Notes: generated from the sequence alone by a model not told the origin. A stretch of DNA of 64,000 nt from an uncultured Bacteroides sp. (GCA_949289265.1 CASENE010000018.1:1-64000), one strand, 5' to 3'. Positions 36,058 to 45,243 are shown, counted from the stretch's first letter. Numbers and translations are program-made.

Positions 36058-37542
36058 TCAGCGCCGACCGCGCTCCCGCCACAGGCGCGTCATGTCTTCC
36101 AGCGACCGGCCTTTCGTTTCGGGCACCAGGCGCCAGACGAACCAGGCGGCCACCAGGCAGATGACGCCGTAGAGCCCGTAGGCAAACATGTGGCCGAACT
36201 TCTCGCCCATGTCGCCCACGCTCATGTTGTACATGGGCAGGAAGGTGGACGAGACGATGAAGTTCGACACCCATTGGAAGGCGACGGCCACAGCCACGGC
36301 CGCGCTGCGGATGGTGTTGGGGAAGATTTCGGCAATCAGCACCCAGCATATCGGCCCCCAGCTGAACATGAACGAGGCGCTGTAGACCATGATGCTGACA
36401 ACGGACATGACGGGGGGCAACGTGCCCACCAGGTTGCACACGGCCACGCCGAACGCGCCGACAGCCATGCCGACGGAGCCGGTGATGAGCAACGGGCGGC
36501 GGCCCAGCTTCTCCACCGTCAGCACGGCCAGCAGGGTGAACAGCAGGTTGACGATGCCCATGAAGACGGTCTGCACCATGGGGTCGCCCATGCCCATCGA
36601 CTCGAAGATGCGCGGGGCGAAGTAGAGCACGGCGTTGATGCCCACGGCCTGCTGGAACACGCTGAGCATGATGCCCACGAAGATGACCAGCCAACCGTAG
36701 GTGAAGAGCCGTTCGGTCTTCTCCTCGGCCGTGGCTTTGATGTCGGCCAAGATGGCCTTGCCTTGCGTCCGGCCGTTGATGCGGCTCAGCACGTGCAGCG
36801 CTTTGTCGTCCTTGCCGCACATGGCCAGGTAGCGCGGAGTCTCAGGCACCAGCAGCACCAGGAAGGCAAAGATGGCGCTGGGCACCACGGCGCTCAGAAA
36901 CATCAGGCGCCAGCCGGTCTCGATGGTCCAGGCAGCCTCTTCGGGGTTCAGTATCTGGTTGACGCCCTCCACGGCCTTCACCACGGGATTGACGTTATCG
37001 CCCAGGATGAGGAAGTTTACCACATAGACGATGAGCTGGCCGGAGATGATGGCAAACTGGTTCCACGACACCAGCGTGCCGCGTATGCGGCTGGGAGCCA
37101 CCTCGGCGATGTACATGGGGCAGATGGCCGAAGCCAGTCCCACGCCCACGCCGCCCAGGATGCGGTAGATGTTGAAGGCGATGAGCAGCGGGAAGGTGGG
37201 CTTGCCGTGCTCGAAGAAGAGGAACTCCGGATCGTACGTGCCCAGCGCCGCCACCAGGAAGAGCAAACCTGCGATGAACAACGCCTTCTTGCGCCCCAGC
37301 CGGGAGGCGATGAAGCCGGACAAGGCACTGCCCAGGATGCAGCCTATCAGCGCGCTGCTGGAAGTGATGCCGTGTATCGTGTCCGTGTAGACAAAGTCCT
37401 GAGCGCCCATGAAGAAGGCCTGCAGGCCCTTCTCGGCACCCGAGATGACCGCCGTGTCGTATCCGAACAGCAAGCCGCCGATGACTGCCACCATGACGAT
37501 GGAGAACAGGTACGCCTTGCTGCCTTTTTCTGTATATTCCAT
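36058..37542 (-). CDS. xylE: Major facilitator D-xylose:H+ symporter
   Basis: 494 residues, 12 TM helices expected. Sugar-porter signatures are GGLLFGYDTAVISG (TM1), RLGRKKA (loop 2-3), PMYIAEVAPSRIRG, PETPRYL, QQAVGINAVLYFAPRIF (TM7 sugar site), EKLGRRPL and VPETKGRSLEDM at the end. Clustering with xylA and xylB supports xylose as the substrate, taken up across the inner membrane with a proton. It is the last gene of the leftward xyl block, 179 bases after xylA. Confidence 0.92.
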   Translation of the reverse strand: MEYTEKGSKAYLFSIVMVAVIGGLLFGYDTAVISGAEKGLQAFFMGAQDFVYTDTIHGITSSSALIGCILGSALSGFIASRLGRKKALFIAGLLFLVAALGTYDPEFLFFEHGKPTFPLLIAFNIYRILGGVGVGLASAICPMYIAEVAPSRIRGTLVSWNQFAIISGQLIVYVVNFLILGDNVNPVVKAVEGVNQILNPEEAAWTIETGWRLMFLSAVVPSAIFAFLVLLVPETPRYLAMCGKDDKALHVLSRINGRTQGKAILADIKATAEEKTERLFTYGWLVIFVGIMLSVFQQAVGINAVLYFAPRIFESMGMGDPMVQTVFMGIVNLLFTLLAVLTVEKLGRRPLLITGSVGMAVGAFGVAVCNLVGTLPPVMSVVSIMVYSASFMFSWGPICWVLIAEIFPNTIRSAAVAVAVAFQWVSNFIVSSTFLPMYNMSVGDMGEKFGHMFAYGLYGVICLVAAWFVWRLVPETKGRSLEDMTRLWRERGRR

Positions 37543-37573
37543 GATATTGTTCTTAATGATGAATGAAGAATAA

Positions 37574-37720
37574 TGAATGAGAATGCACGAGGGGGGCTGC
37601 CTTTTGACTATTTCATCAAGGGATATAGTCTGCTCTGGCGTTTACGGGGGAGGCCCTTCGACTTCGCTCAGGACGACAGATGCCTTGCATCATGCCCCCC
37701 CTCAAGCGTTCTTCATTACA
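37574..37720. mobile_element. Possible MITE-like element between xylA and xylE
   Basis: An imperfect inverted repeat of about 24 bases (37574-37597 against 37693-37720, both with a C/G run and a CATT-like end) brackets about 95 bases. Inside is TTCGACTTCGCTCAGGAC (37657-37674), a string I recall as a dispersed intergenic repeat in various bacteria. No transposase is present. Confidence 0.35.
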
Positions 37721-37721
37721 A

Positions 37722-39038
37722 TCAAGCGTAGAGGCTCACGATGCGTTCATACAACTCCTGCTGCCCGCTGGTCTGCTTCGGCTCGCCCACTTGCTTGGCG
37801 TAGGCCACCACGTCTTCCAGCGTCAGCTTGCCCTCTTCGTACTCCTTGCCCTTGCCGGCGTCGAACGAAGCGTAACGGTCTTTCAGCATCTGGCAGTAGG
37901 GCGACTCTTCCAGCAGGGCGGCAGCGCTCTCCAGGGCACGTGCCATGGCGTCCATGCCGCTGATGTGGGCGATGAAGATGTCTGCCAGGTCGGTAGAGTT
38001 GCGGCGTGTCTTGGCGTCGAAGTTGGTGCCGCCGTCCTTGAAGCCGCCGCCACGAATGATCTGCATCATGGCCTGCGTCAGCTCGTAGTTGTCGATGGGG
38101 AACTGGTCCGTGTCCCAGCCGTTCTGGTAGTCGCCGCGGTTGGCATCGATGCTGCCCAGCATGCCGTTATCCACAGCCACGGCCAGCTCGTGCTCGAAGG
38201 TATGTCCGGCCAGGGTGGCGTGGTTCACCTCGATGTTCACCTTAAAGTCCTTGTCCAGCCCGTGTGCCTTCAGGAAGCCGATGACGGTCTCCGTGTCCAC
38301 GTCATACTGGTGCTTAGTGGGTTCCATGGGCTTCGGCTCGATGAGGAAGGTGCCGGCGAAGCCTTTCGAGCGGGCATAGTCGCGGGCGATGCGCAGCATG
38401 GTGGCCAGGTGCTCCTTCTCGCGCTTCTGGTCGGTGTTCAGCAGGGACATGTACCCCTCGCGTCCGCCCCAGAAGACGTAGTTCGTGCCGCCCAGTTCGA
38501 TAGTAGCGTCGATGGCGTTCTTGATCTGCACGGCGGCGCGGGCCACGACGTCGAAGTCCGGATTGGTAGCGGCGCCGTTCATGTAACGCTTGTGGCCGAA
38601 GACGTTGGCCGTACCCCAGAGGTTCTTGATGCCCGTCTCCTCCTGCTTTTGCTTCAGGTAGGCGACGATTTCCTTCATGTTGGCCTCATACTCTTCGATG
38701 GTGTCGGCCTCGGCGCACAGGTCCACGTCGTGGAAGCAATAGTACTCGATACCCATCTTCTGCATGAACTCGAATCCGGCGTCCGCCTTGTGCTTGGCAG
38801 CCGTCACGGCGTCCGTGCTGTCGTTCCAGGGGAAGGTCTTCGTGCCGCCGCCAAACTGGTCGCCGCCCTCGGCGCACAGCGTGTGCCACCAGGCCATTGA
38901 GAACTTCAGCCAGTCCTTCATCTTCTTGCCCATAATGACCTTCTCGGGGTCGTAGTAGTGGAACGCCATGGGGGTCTTACTCTCTTTGCCTTCAAACTTA
39001 ATCTTCCCGATGCCGGGGAAATACTCTTTTGTTGCCAT
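37722..39038 (-). CDS. xylA: Xylose isomerase (class II)
   Basis: 438 residues from the ATG at 39038 ([17 protein letters not shown]). Active-site residues are visible: the catalytic His region [15 protein letters not shown] near residue 101, the lysine/metal motif [30 protein letters not shown] and [17 protein letters not shown]. It converts D-xylose to D-xylulose in the cytosol with divalent metal. The open frame extends further upstream but without family homology. It lies between xylB and xylE on the minus strand. Confidence 0.97.
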   Translation of the reverse strand: MATKEYFPGIGKIKFEGKESKTPMAFHYYDPEKVIMGKKMKDWLKFSMAWWHTLCAEGGDQFGGGTKTFPWNDSTDAVTAAKHKADAGFEFMQKMGIEYYCFHDVDLCAEADTIEEYEANMKEIVAYLKQKQEETGIKNLWGTANVFGHKRYMNGAATNPDFDVVARAAVQIKNAIDATIELGGTNYVFWGGREGYMSLLNTDQKREKEHLATMLRIARDYARSKGFAGTFLIEPKPMEPTKHQYDVDTETVIGFLKAHGLDKDFKVNIEVNHATLAGHTFEHELAVAVDNGMLGSIDANRGDYQNGWDTDQFPIDNYELTQAMMQIIRGGGFKDGGTNFDAKTRRNSTDLADIFIAHISGMDAMARALESAAALLEESPYCQMLKDRYASFDAGKGKEYEEGKLTLEDVVAYAKQVGEPKQTSGQQELYERIVSLYA

Positions 39039-39162
39039 AATGATTGAATGTTGCTTTATGCCGCACGAAGCGGCAGGTTGATAGTTAATATAATGAATAA
39101 TGTGTCGACGCATGAAGTGTCCACAGGGCGGCCCCCAGGCTTGCCGTTTTGTGAGAAGACCG

Positions 39163-39330
39163 CTCAAGCTCCCTTGAGAGGAGCGCTCAAGCCTCCTTGA
39201 GAAGACCGCTCAAGCCTCCTTGAGAGAACCGCTCAAGCCAGCGCTAGACGTCCGCTAGAGGAGGCTCTAGGAGTCCGCTAGAGGAAGCTCTAGGACACTG
39301 CCAGAGGAAGCTCTAGAGGTGCGCTAGCAG
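39163..39330. repeat. 23-bp-period palindromic array with two palindrome types
   Basis: Eight starts occur at exactly 23-base steps (39163, 39186, 39209, 39232, 39255, 39278, 39301, 39324). The first units contain CTCAAG-N4-CTTGAG palindromes. From the fourth on they change to CTAGAG-N4-CTCTAG. The last step begins with the CTA that forms the xylB stop codon on the minus strand. It fills the xylB-xylA gap. Confidence 0.9.
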
Positions 39331-40814
39331 ATTGCACGCTCCAGGCATTGCTTCCAGCGGGCGTAAGCCTCGGCGTAGGCGGGTCGGTCGGCCTCGGCCG
39401 GCTCTATCACGGCCAGCCGTTCCAGCGTGGCGAATGCCTCGGCAGGCGTGCGGTAGATGCCCGCGCCGAGTCCCGCCCCCCGGGCGGCGCCCACCGAGCC
39501 GTCGGTGTCATACAACTCGATGGTGGCGCCCGTCACGCCCGCCAAGGTCTCGCGGAAAACGGGGCTGAGGAACATGTTGGCGTGCCCGGCATGTATCTTC
39601 TCGACAGCCATCCCCATCTGCTGCATTACCTCGATGCCGTAGCGGAAGGCGAAGACGATGCCCTCTTGCGCGGCGCGCAGCAGGTGGCGGCGGTCGTGCA
39701 CGTTGAAGTTGACGCCGTGGATGCTGCAGCCCGTCTCACGGTTCTGCAACACACGCTCCGCCCCGTTGCCGAAGGGCAGGATGCTGACGCCCGCGCTGCC
39801 GATGGGGGCTTGGGCGGCCAGGGTGTTCATGTCGGCGTAGGAGAGGCCGTCGGGGGCGACGTTGCGCTTTATCCACGAGTTGAGGATGCCCGTGCCGTTG
39901 ATGCAGAGCAGTACGCCCAGCCGGGTCTGCTCCGCCGTGTGGTTGACGTGGGCGAAGGTGTTGACGCGGCTCCGGGGGTCGTAGCTGACCGTGCCGTTCA
40001 CGCCGTAGACCACGCCGCTCGTCCCCGCCGTCGAGGCTATCTCGCCGGGGTTGAAGACGTTCAGCGAGAGGGCGTTGTTGGGCTGGTCGCCGGCGCGGTA
40101 GGCGACGGGTGTGCCTTCCTTCAGGCCCAGCTCAGCGGCTGCGTGGGAGGTCAGCCGTCCCTGTTCGCCAAAGGTGGGCCGCACGTCGGGCAGCAGCGAG
40201 GCGTCGAAGCCGAAGTAGTCCAGCAGGAATTGCGCCACGCGGTTCTCCTTGAAGTCCCAGAACATGCCTTCGCTGAGGCCGGACACCGTGGTGCAGACGT
40301 CGCCCGTGAGGCGCGTGCCGATGTAGTCGCCGGGCAGCATCACCTTATGGATACGCCCGTAGACGTCGGGCTCGTTCTCCTTCACCCATGCCAGCTTGGC
40401 GGCGGTGAAGTTTCCGGGCGAGTTGAGCAGGTGGGCCAGGCAGCGTTCCGCCCCCAGGGCCTCGAAGGCGCGCTGCCCGTAGGGCACGGCACGCGAGTCG
40501 CACCAGATGATGGCCGGGCGCAACACCTTCAGGTCTTTGTCCACACACACCAGGCCGTGCATCTGGTAGGAGATACCGATGGCCTTGACCTCGGCGGCAT
40601 CTGCCTCCGCCTGCGCCAGCACGGCCTGCGTGGCCAGCCTCAGGTTGTCCCACCACATCTGCGGGTCTTGCTCGGCCCATCCCTGCCGCAGGGCGACAAT
40701 GGGTGCCTCCGTCTTGGGGTAGAAGGCCGAAGCCACGCACTTGCCGCTGTCGGCGTTCACCAGGCTCGCCTTGACCGACGAGCTTCCTATGTCATAACCT
40801 AATAAGTACATCAT
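39324..40814 (-). CDS. xylB: Xylulokinase
   Basis: 496 residues of the FGGY kinase family. The ATP/phosphate loop is LLGYDIGSSSVKASLVN at the N-terminus; substrate-site motifs are IGISYQMHGLV and IWCDSRAVPYG. The second FGGY domain includes STAGTSGVVYGVNG. It phosphorylates D-xylulose to feed the pentose phosphate pathway. It starts MM (40814 or 40811). It lies 111 bases after xylR, with the shared ATATATAATAAGGTATA element between. Confidence 0.95.
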   Translation of the reverse strand: MMYLLGYDIGSSSVKASLVNADSGKCVASAFYPKTEAPIVALRQGWAEQDPQMWWDNLRLATQAVLAQAEADAAEVKAIGISYQMHGLVCVDKDLKVLRPAIIWCDSRAVPYGQRAFEALGAERCLAHLLNSPGNFTAAKLAWVKENEPDVYGRIHKVMLPGDYIGTRLTGDVCTTVSGLSEGMFWDFKENRVAQFLLDYFGFDASLLPDVRPTFGEQGRLTSHAAAELGLKEGTPVAYRAGDQPNNALSLNVFNPGEIASTAGTSGVVYGVNGTVSYDPRSRVNTFAHVNHTAEQTRLGVLLCINGTGILNSWIKRNVAPDGLSYADMNTLAAQAPIGSAGVSILPFGNGAERVLQNRETGCSIHGVNFNVHDRRHLLRAAQEGIVFAFRYGIEVMQQMGMAVEKIHAGHANMFLSPVFRETLAGVTGATIELYDTDGSVGAARGAGLGAGIYRTPAEAFATLERLAVIEPAEADRPAYAEAYARWKQCLERAIC

Positions 40815-40897
40815 ATCTGTTCAGTTTATCTGTTCGTTGGTTCTTACGTTCATCGTTCCTAAGCCCGCGCCCGCCCTTCCCCGCCGGTCCGGACATA

Positions 40898-40914
40898 TAT
40901 ACCTTATTATATAT
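40898..40914 (-). promoter_or_regulatory. 17-bp element shared with the glycerophosphodiesterase upstream region
   Basis: Read on the minus strand, ATATATAATAAGGTATA lies 84 bases upstream of xylB. The identical 17 bases occur at 50671-50687 upstream of another gene, in the same sense relative to that gene. It may be a regulator site or leader element. Confidence 0.5.
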
Positions 40915-40925
40915 GGAGAAAGGCG

Positions 40926-41663
40926 TCAATGGCGTTGCTTGTTGTATATCTTCTTGTCGAAGCGATAGAAACGGGCGGCCCGGTGGGCCACGCCTTGCTG
41001 CCGTTCGTCCAGCGGCACGACATATTCCATCAGGGCTATCTTCTTGTGGAAGTTGCGCACGTCTATCTGCTTGCCGTACACCAAGCCGTAGAGCGTGCGC
41101 AGCTGCAGGGCCGTAAACTTGCGGGGCAGAAGGTCGAACAAGGCCGAAGGGTGGGTGTCAACGTACTGGCGGATGTAGCCCACCGCCTCGCGGATGATGA
41201 GGTTGTGGTCGAAAGCCAGATTGCCCACTTCCTGCAGGGGCACCCAACAGGCCTGGTAGTCCTCCAGTCCCCGGTTCAGGGCGCGGTCTATCTTCAGCAA
41301 CGACAGATAGGCGATGGTGACGATGCGCTCCACCTTCGACTGCATGGCGCGCTCCAGCCAGTGCACGTCTCTGGGGTTCTTCGTCCGGTCTTTCGAGCCG
41401 AATGCCTTGAACTGCACCAGGCGGACGTTCTTCAGCCCTGTCAATTCGCCCAACACGCGGGCCGCGGCCTCGTCCAGGTCTTCGTCTTGATAAATCAGGC
41501 TGCCGGGCAGTTTCATGTCGTGGAAGACCTCGCCCTGCTCCTCGCCCATCCGGCGCACCAGCAGGACGTTCAGCCGCTCTCCGTCGAAGCCTATCACCAC
41601 GCAATCCACCGAGATGTGGTTGTTGGCCAAGGGTCGTCTGTCGGGTTGTTCACTGTGCTGCAT
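40926..41663 (-). CDS. xylR: Nudix-fold transcriptional regulator of xylose genes
   Basis: 245 residues from the ATG at 41663; a longer frame to 41735 lacks homology. The N-terminal Nudix fold (ISVDCVVIGFDGERLNVLLVRR) has a degenerate Nudix box: the REUxEE stretch reads RVLGELTG, so hydrolysis is unlikely. The C-terminal winged helix (FTALQLRTLYGLVYGKQIDVRNFHKKIA) should bind DNA. This is the NrtR/AraR-like group that controls pentose use in Bacteroidetes. Position beside xylBAE supports the assignment as the xylose regulator (inference). Confidence 0.88.
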   Translation of the reverse strand: MQHSEQPDRRPLANNHISVDCVVIGFDGERLNVLLVRRMGEEQGEVFHDMKLPGSLIYQDEDLDEAAARVLGELTGLKNVRLVQFKAFGSKDRTKNPRDVHWLERAMQSKVERIVTIAYLSLLKIDRALNRGLEDYQACWVPLQEVGNLAFDHNLIIREAVGYIRQYVDTHPSALFDLLPRKFTALQLRTLYGLVYGKQIDVRNFHKKIALMEYVVPLDERQQGVAHRAARFYRFDKKIYNKQRH

Positions 41664-41687
41664 AGTCAGATTCTTTATAAACCGCCG

Positions 41688-41695
41688 CAAAGATA
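41688..41695 (-). promoter_or_regulatory. xylR -7 element TATCTTTG
   Basis: A minus-strand TAnnTTTG match, 25 bases before the xylR start, with a TTG about 20 bases further upstream. Confidence 0.5.
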
Positions 41696-41772
41696 AGCAC
41701 GTTTTTCCAGATAAGCAACAGAAGTTAAGCACCAATCCATATGTTATAAAACACTATTTCCCAAATATCTAC

Positions 41773-41793
41773 ATATCGTATCTTATACAATAT
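41773..41793. promoter_or_regulatory. Candidate regulator operator (21-bp imperfect palindrome)
   Basis: ATATyGTAT-N3-ATACrATAT, with 16 of 18 arm positions symmetric. It is in the xylR-fabD gap, about 80 bases upstream of the xylR -7 element. It may bind XylR. The rest of this 314-base gap shows only the two promoters. Confidence 0.4.
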
Positions 41794-41925
41794 AGCAACA
41801 GGCACTTATCATCCTACATACAATATACGGGAACCCACGTGCCCGAACCGGGAAGACGGAAGGAGGCAAGCAGGCGTTGGGACATAAAAATCCCCCATTT
41901 ATGCGGTGTTTCAAGCAAAAAGACT

Positions 41926-41933
41926 TACCTTTG
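41926..41933 (+). promoter_or_regulatory. fabD -7 element TACCTTTG
   Basis: An exact TAnnTTTG match 45 bases upstream of fabD. The -33 is unclear. Confidence 0.55.
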
Positions 41934-41977
41934 TCCCCGTTAGTAAAATCACTTTAACCAAGAAAAAGGAACTAAGT

Positions 41978-42865
41978 ATGAAAGCATTTGTATTTCCCGG
42001 ACAAGGTGCCCAATTCGTAGGCATGGGAAAAGACTTGTACGACAACTCGCCGCTGGCCAAGGAATTATTCGAGAAAGCGAACGACATCCTGGGCTACCGC
42101 ATCACCGACATCATGTTCGACGGCACGGACGAAGACCTGCGCCAGACCAAGGTCACGCAGCCGGCCGTCTTCCTGCACTCGGTTATCTCGGCCCTGTGCA
42201 TGGGCGACGACTTCAAGCCCGAAATGACCGCAGGACACTCGTTGGGCGAGTTCTCTGCCCTGGTGGCCGCCGGCGCACTGACCTTCGAGGACGGACTGAA
42301 GCTGGTGTATGCACGTGCCATGGCCATGCAGAAGGCTTGCGAAGCCCATCCCTCCACCATGGCCGCCATCATCGCCCTGCCGGACGAGAAGGTGGAAGAA
42401 ATCTGCGCGCAAGTGCAAGCCGAAGGCGAAGTCTGCGTGGCAGCCAACTTCAACTGCCCGGGCCAGATTGTTATCTCCGGCTCCATCGAAGGCATCAACA
42501 AGGCCTGCGAACTGATGAAGGCCGCCGGAGCTAAGCGTGCCCTCCCGCTGAAAGTGGGCGGCGCCTTCCACTCCCCGCTGATGGAACCGGCCCGCGCCGA
42601 ACTGGCCGCCGCCATCGAAGCCACCGAGGTACACACGCCCCACTGCCCGGTCTACCAGAACGTCGACGCCCTGCCCCACACCGACCCGGCTGAAATCAAG
42701 AAGAACCTCGTGGCCCAGCTGACAGCCTCCGTGCGCTGGACGCAGACGGTGAAGAACATGATTGCCGACGGTGCCACCGAGTTCATCGAATGCGGCCCGG
42801 GCGCCGTATTGCAAGGCCTCATCAAGAAGATTGACAAAGAAGCCCTGGCTCACGGCATCGCCTAA
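41978..42865 (+). CDS. fabD: Malonyl-CoA:ACP transacylase
   Basis: 295 residues from the ATG at 41978. The N-terminus is MKAFVFPGQGAQFVGMGKDLY, the nucleophile elbow is GHSLGEFSALVAAG (Ser88), and the catalytic His lies in GGAFHSPLMEPAR. It transfers malonyl from CoA to acyl carrier protein for fatty acid synthesis. It stands alone, not in a fab cluster. A hairpin terminator and a family 1 array follow. Confidence 0.96.
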   Translation: MKAFVFPGQGAQFVGMGKDLYDNSPLAKELFEKANDILGYRITDIMFDGTDEDLRQTKVTQPAVFLHSVISALCMGDDFKPEMTAGHSLGEFSALVAAGALTFEDGLKLVYARAMAMQKACEAHPSTMAAIIALPDEKVEEICAQVQAEGEVCVAANFNCPGQIVISGSIEGINKACELMKAAGAKRALPLKVGGAFHSPLMEPARAELAAAIEATEVHTPHCPVYQNVDALPHTDPAEIKKNLVAQLTASVRWTQTVKNMIADGATEFIECGPGAVLQGLIKKIDKEALAHGIA

Positions 42866-42899
42866 GCGCGAAACCCGCCAGACCATCCTAAGGTCATCC

Positions 42900-42949
42900 A
42901 AGTCCGGCCACCGTCTCTGTCCCCCCAGACAAAGGCGATGGCCGGACTT
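42900..42949 (+). terminator. fabD terminator
   Basis: A perfect 11-bp stem AAGTCCGGCCA/TGGCCGGACTT with a 28-base loop and a short T/C tail, 35 bases after the stop. Confidence 0.65.
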
Positions 42950-43038
42950 CTTCCATACATCCCCGCCATCGCAGCGGAATGCCAGAACAAAACCGACGGC
43001 GCACGAAGCGAAACGCCAGCCGCAGCAAACACGTTGAC

Positions 43039-43141
43039 TTTCAGCACACAGTGGGACAGTACTCCCCGGCGGCGGGCATAGTAGTCCCCGGTGGCTGGGA
43101 CTTAAGTCCCAGGAAGCGGGAACAGTATCCCCCGGTCGGAC
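43039..43141 (+). repeat. Family 1 22-bp-period array
   Basis: The head TTTCAGCACACAGTGGG is followed by four units. The GG of CCCCGG or CCCAGG falls at 43068, 43090, 43112 and 43134, exactly 22 apart. Unit 3 holds the perfect palindrome GGGACTTAAGTCCC. It lies in the 389-base gap between fabD and the YgiQ gene. No further element was recognised in that gap except the fabD terminator and the promoter. Confidence 0.88.
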
Positions 43142-43242
43142 GGCATCTGTCCACCGGGCTGCGGCCCTGCAGACGGAGGAGCCGGCGACTTTTTCCGCGA
43201 CGCAATTTCGCCGGATATCGACGATTATTCCATAGTTTTATG

Positions 43243-43250
43243 TAAGTTTG
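43243..43250 (+). promoter_or_regulatory. -7 element TAAGTTTG right before the YgiQ gene
   Basis: It ends 4 bases before the ATG at 43255. If used, the transcript would be leaderless or nearly so. Confidence 0.45.
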
Positions 43251-43254
43251 CAGC

Positions 43255-45087
43255 ATGAAAGCATACAGACTGACCGATTGGTTGCCCACCACTAAGAAAG
43301 AAGTAGAACTGCGCGGATGGGACGAGCTGGACGTCATCTTGTTCAGCGGCGACGCCTACGTAGACCACCCCTCGTTCGGTGCGGCCGTCATCGGACGCAT
43401 CCTCGAAGCAGAAGGCCTGCGCGTGGCCCTTGTCCCCCAGCCCAACTGGCGCGACGACCTGCGCGATTTCAAGAAACTGGGACGCCCGCGCCTGTTCTTC
43501 GGCATCACGGCCGGCTGCATGGACTCGATGGTCAACCGCTATACGGCCAACAAGCGGCTGCGCAGCGACGACGCCTACACTCCGGACGCCCGTCCGGACA
43601 TGCGCCCCGAATATCCGTCCGTGGTCTACACACAGATACTGAAACAACTTTATCCCGACGTCCCCGTCATCGTGGGAGGCATCGAGGCCAGCATGCGCCG
43701 CCTGACCCACTATGACTATTGGCAAGACCGCCTGCGCCCCAGCATTCTGGTGGACAGCGGAGCCGACGTGCTGATATACGGCATGGGCGAGAAACCCATT
43801 GTGGAACTGGCCCGCCGGATTCCGCCCCACACGCCAAGCGCCGGACTGCTGCCGCTGGTGGCCGACGTTCCCCAGGTTGCCTATCTGGACAAGGCGCCGG
43901 AAGCCCAAGAGCACGACCTGTGGCTCCATGCGCACGAAGATTGCCTGAAAGACAAGAAAAAGCAGGCCGCCAACTTCCGCCACATCGAGGAGGAGAGCAA
44001 CAAGTTTGCCGCCTGCCGCATCTTGCAGCGCGTGGGACAAGAGACCGTGGTGGTCAATCCGCCCTATCCGCCCATGACGGAGGCCGAACTGGACCATTCG
44101 TACGACCTGCCCTACACCCGCCTGCCCCATCCCAAATACAAAGGAAAGCGCATCCCGGCCTACGACATGATAAAGTTCTCCGTCAACATCCACCGGGGCT
44201 GCTTCGGGGGCTGTGCCTTCTGCACCATCTCGGCCCACCAGGGGAAGTTCATCGTCAGCCGCTCCAAAGAAAGCATCCAGCGCGAGGTGAAAGCCGTCAT
44301 GGAACTGCCCGACTTCAAAGGCTACCTCAGCGACCTGGGAGGCCCCAGCGCCAACATGTATCGCATGAAGGGACGCAACGAAGAATTGTGCCACCGGTGC
44401 AAACGCCCGTCGTGCATCCATCCGGCTGTCTGCCCCAACCTGAACACCGACCACCGCCCCTTGCTCGACATCTACCGCGCGGTAGACGCCCTGCCCGGCA
44501 TCAAGAAGTCGTTCATCGGCAGCGGCGTCCGCTACGACCTGCTGCTGCACCACAGCCAAGACCCGCAGACCAACGAGGCAGCGCAAGAATACACCCGCCA
44601 GCTCATCACCCGCCACGTCAGCGGCCGCCTCAAGGTGGCCCCCGAACATACGTCCGACCGCGTGCTACGGGTGATGCGCAAGCCTCCGTTCAAGCTGTTC
44701 GAGACCTTCAAGAAGATTTTCGACCGCATCAACCAAGAGGCCGGACTGCGGCAGCAACTCATCCCCTACTTCATCTCCAGCCACCCCGGCTGCCGGGAGG
44801 AGGACATGGCCGAACTGGCCGTCATCACCAAGCGTCTGGACTTCCATCTGGAGCAGGTGCAGGACTTCACGCCTACCCCCATGACCGTATCCACCGAGGC
44901 TTGGTACACCGGCTATCACCCCTATACGTTGGAACCTGTGTTCAGCGCCAAGACCAAACAGGAGAAGTTGGCCCAGCGTCAGTTCTTCTTCTGGTATAAG
45001 CCGGAAGAACGCCAGCACATCGTCAGGGAACTGCGCCGCATGCATCGGGAAGACCTGATAGACAAGCTCTACGGCCGGAAACGCTGA
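43255..45087 (+). CDS. YgiQ-family radical SAM protein
   Basis: 610 residues. It has the N-terminal UPF0313 domain (LPTTKKEVELRGWDELDVILFSGDAYVDHPSFG, VIVGGIEASMRRLTHYDYW). The radical SAM CxxxCxxC is in NIHRGCFGGCAFCTISAHQGK near residue 320. A second Cys cluster (CHRCKRPSCIHPAVCPNL) follows. The C-terminal part is basic. The family is widespread but its reaction is not established to my knowledge. A -7 element directly abuts the start. Confidence 0.92.
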   Translation: MKAYRLTDWLPTTKKEVELRGWDELDVILFSGDAYVDHPSFGAAVIGRILEAEGLRVALVPQPNWRDDLRDFKKLGRPRLFFGITAGCMDSMVNRYTANKRLRSDDAYTPDARPDMRPEYPSVVYTQILKQLYPDVPVIVGGIEASMRRLTHYDYWQDRLRPSILVDSGADVLIYGMGEKPIVELARRIPPHTPSAGLLPLVADVPQVAYLDKAPEAQEHDLWLHAHEDCLKDKKKQAANFRHIEEESNKFAACRILQRVGQETVVVNPPYPPMTEAELDHSYDLPYTRLPHPKYKGKRIPAYDMIKFSVNIHRGCFGGCAFCTISAHQGKFIVSRSKESIQREVKAVMELPDFKGYLSDLGGPSANMYRMKGRNEELCHRCKRPSCIHPAVCPNLNTDHRPLLDIYRAVDALPGIKKSFIGSGVRYDLLLHHSQDPQTNEAAQEYTRQLITRHVSGRLKVAPEHTSDRVLRVMRKPPFKLFETFKKIFDRINQEAGLRQQLIPYFISSHPGCREEDMAELAVITKRLDFHLEQVQDFTPTPMTVSTEAWYTGYHPYTLEPVFSAKTKQEKLAQRQFFFWYKPEERQHIVRELRRMHREDLIDKLYGRKR

Positions 45088-45210
45088 TAGCCCTGGCCGA
45101 TGACATCCCTTCCGCACGAAAGGAATCCGGACCACTGCTGTCCCCTTACGCCGGATTTGTAACAGAATTGTAACGTCTGTTTCATTCTCACGTAACAAAT
45201 CCGGTGCAAC

Positions 45211-45243
45211 TTTGCCGTACGAAAGAAAATACACTTATCTTTG
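45211..45243 (+). promoter_or_regulatory. Promoter of the second two-component operon
   Basis: TTTG (45211-45214), 21 bases, TATCTTTG (45236-45243), with a leader of about 100 bases. Confidence 0.65.

Noticed and set aside
39163..39330. CRISPR array
   Set aside because: The repeats are contiguous with no unique spacers, the period is 23 bp, and no cas gene is present. The same applies to the other arrays.
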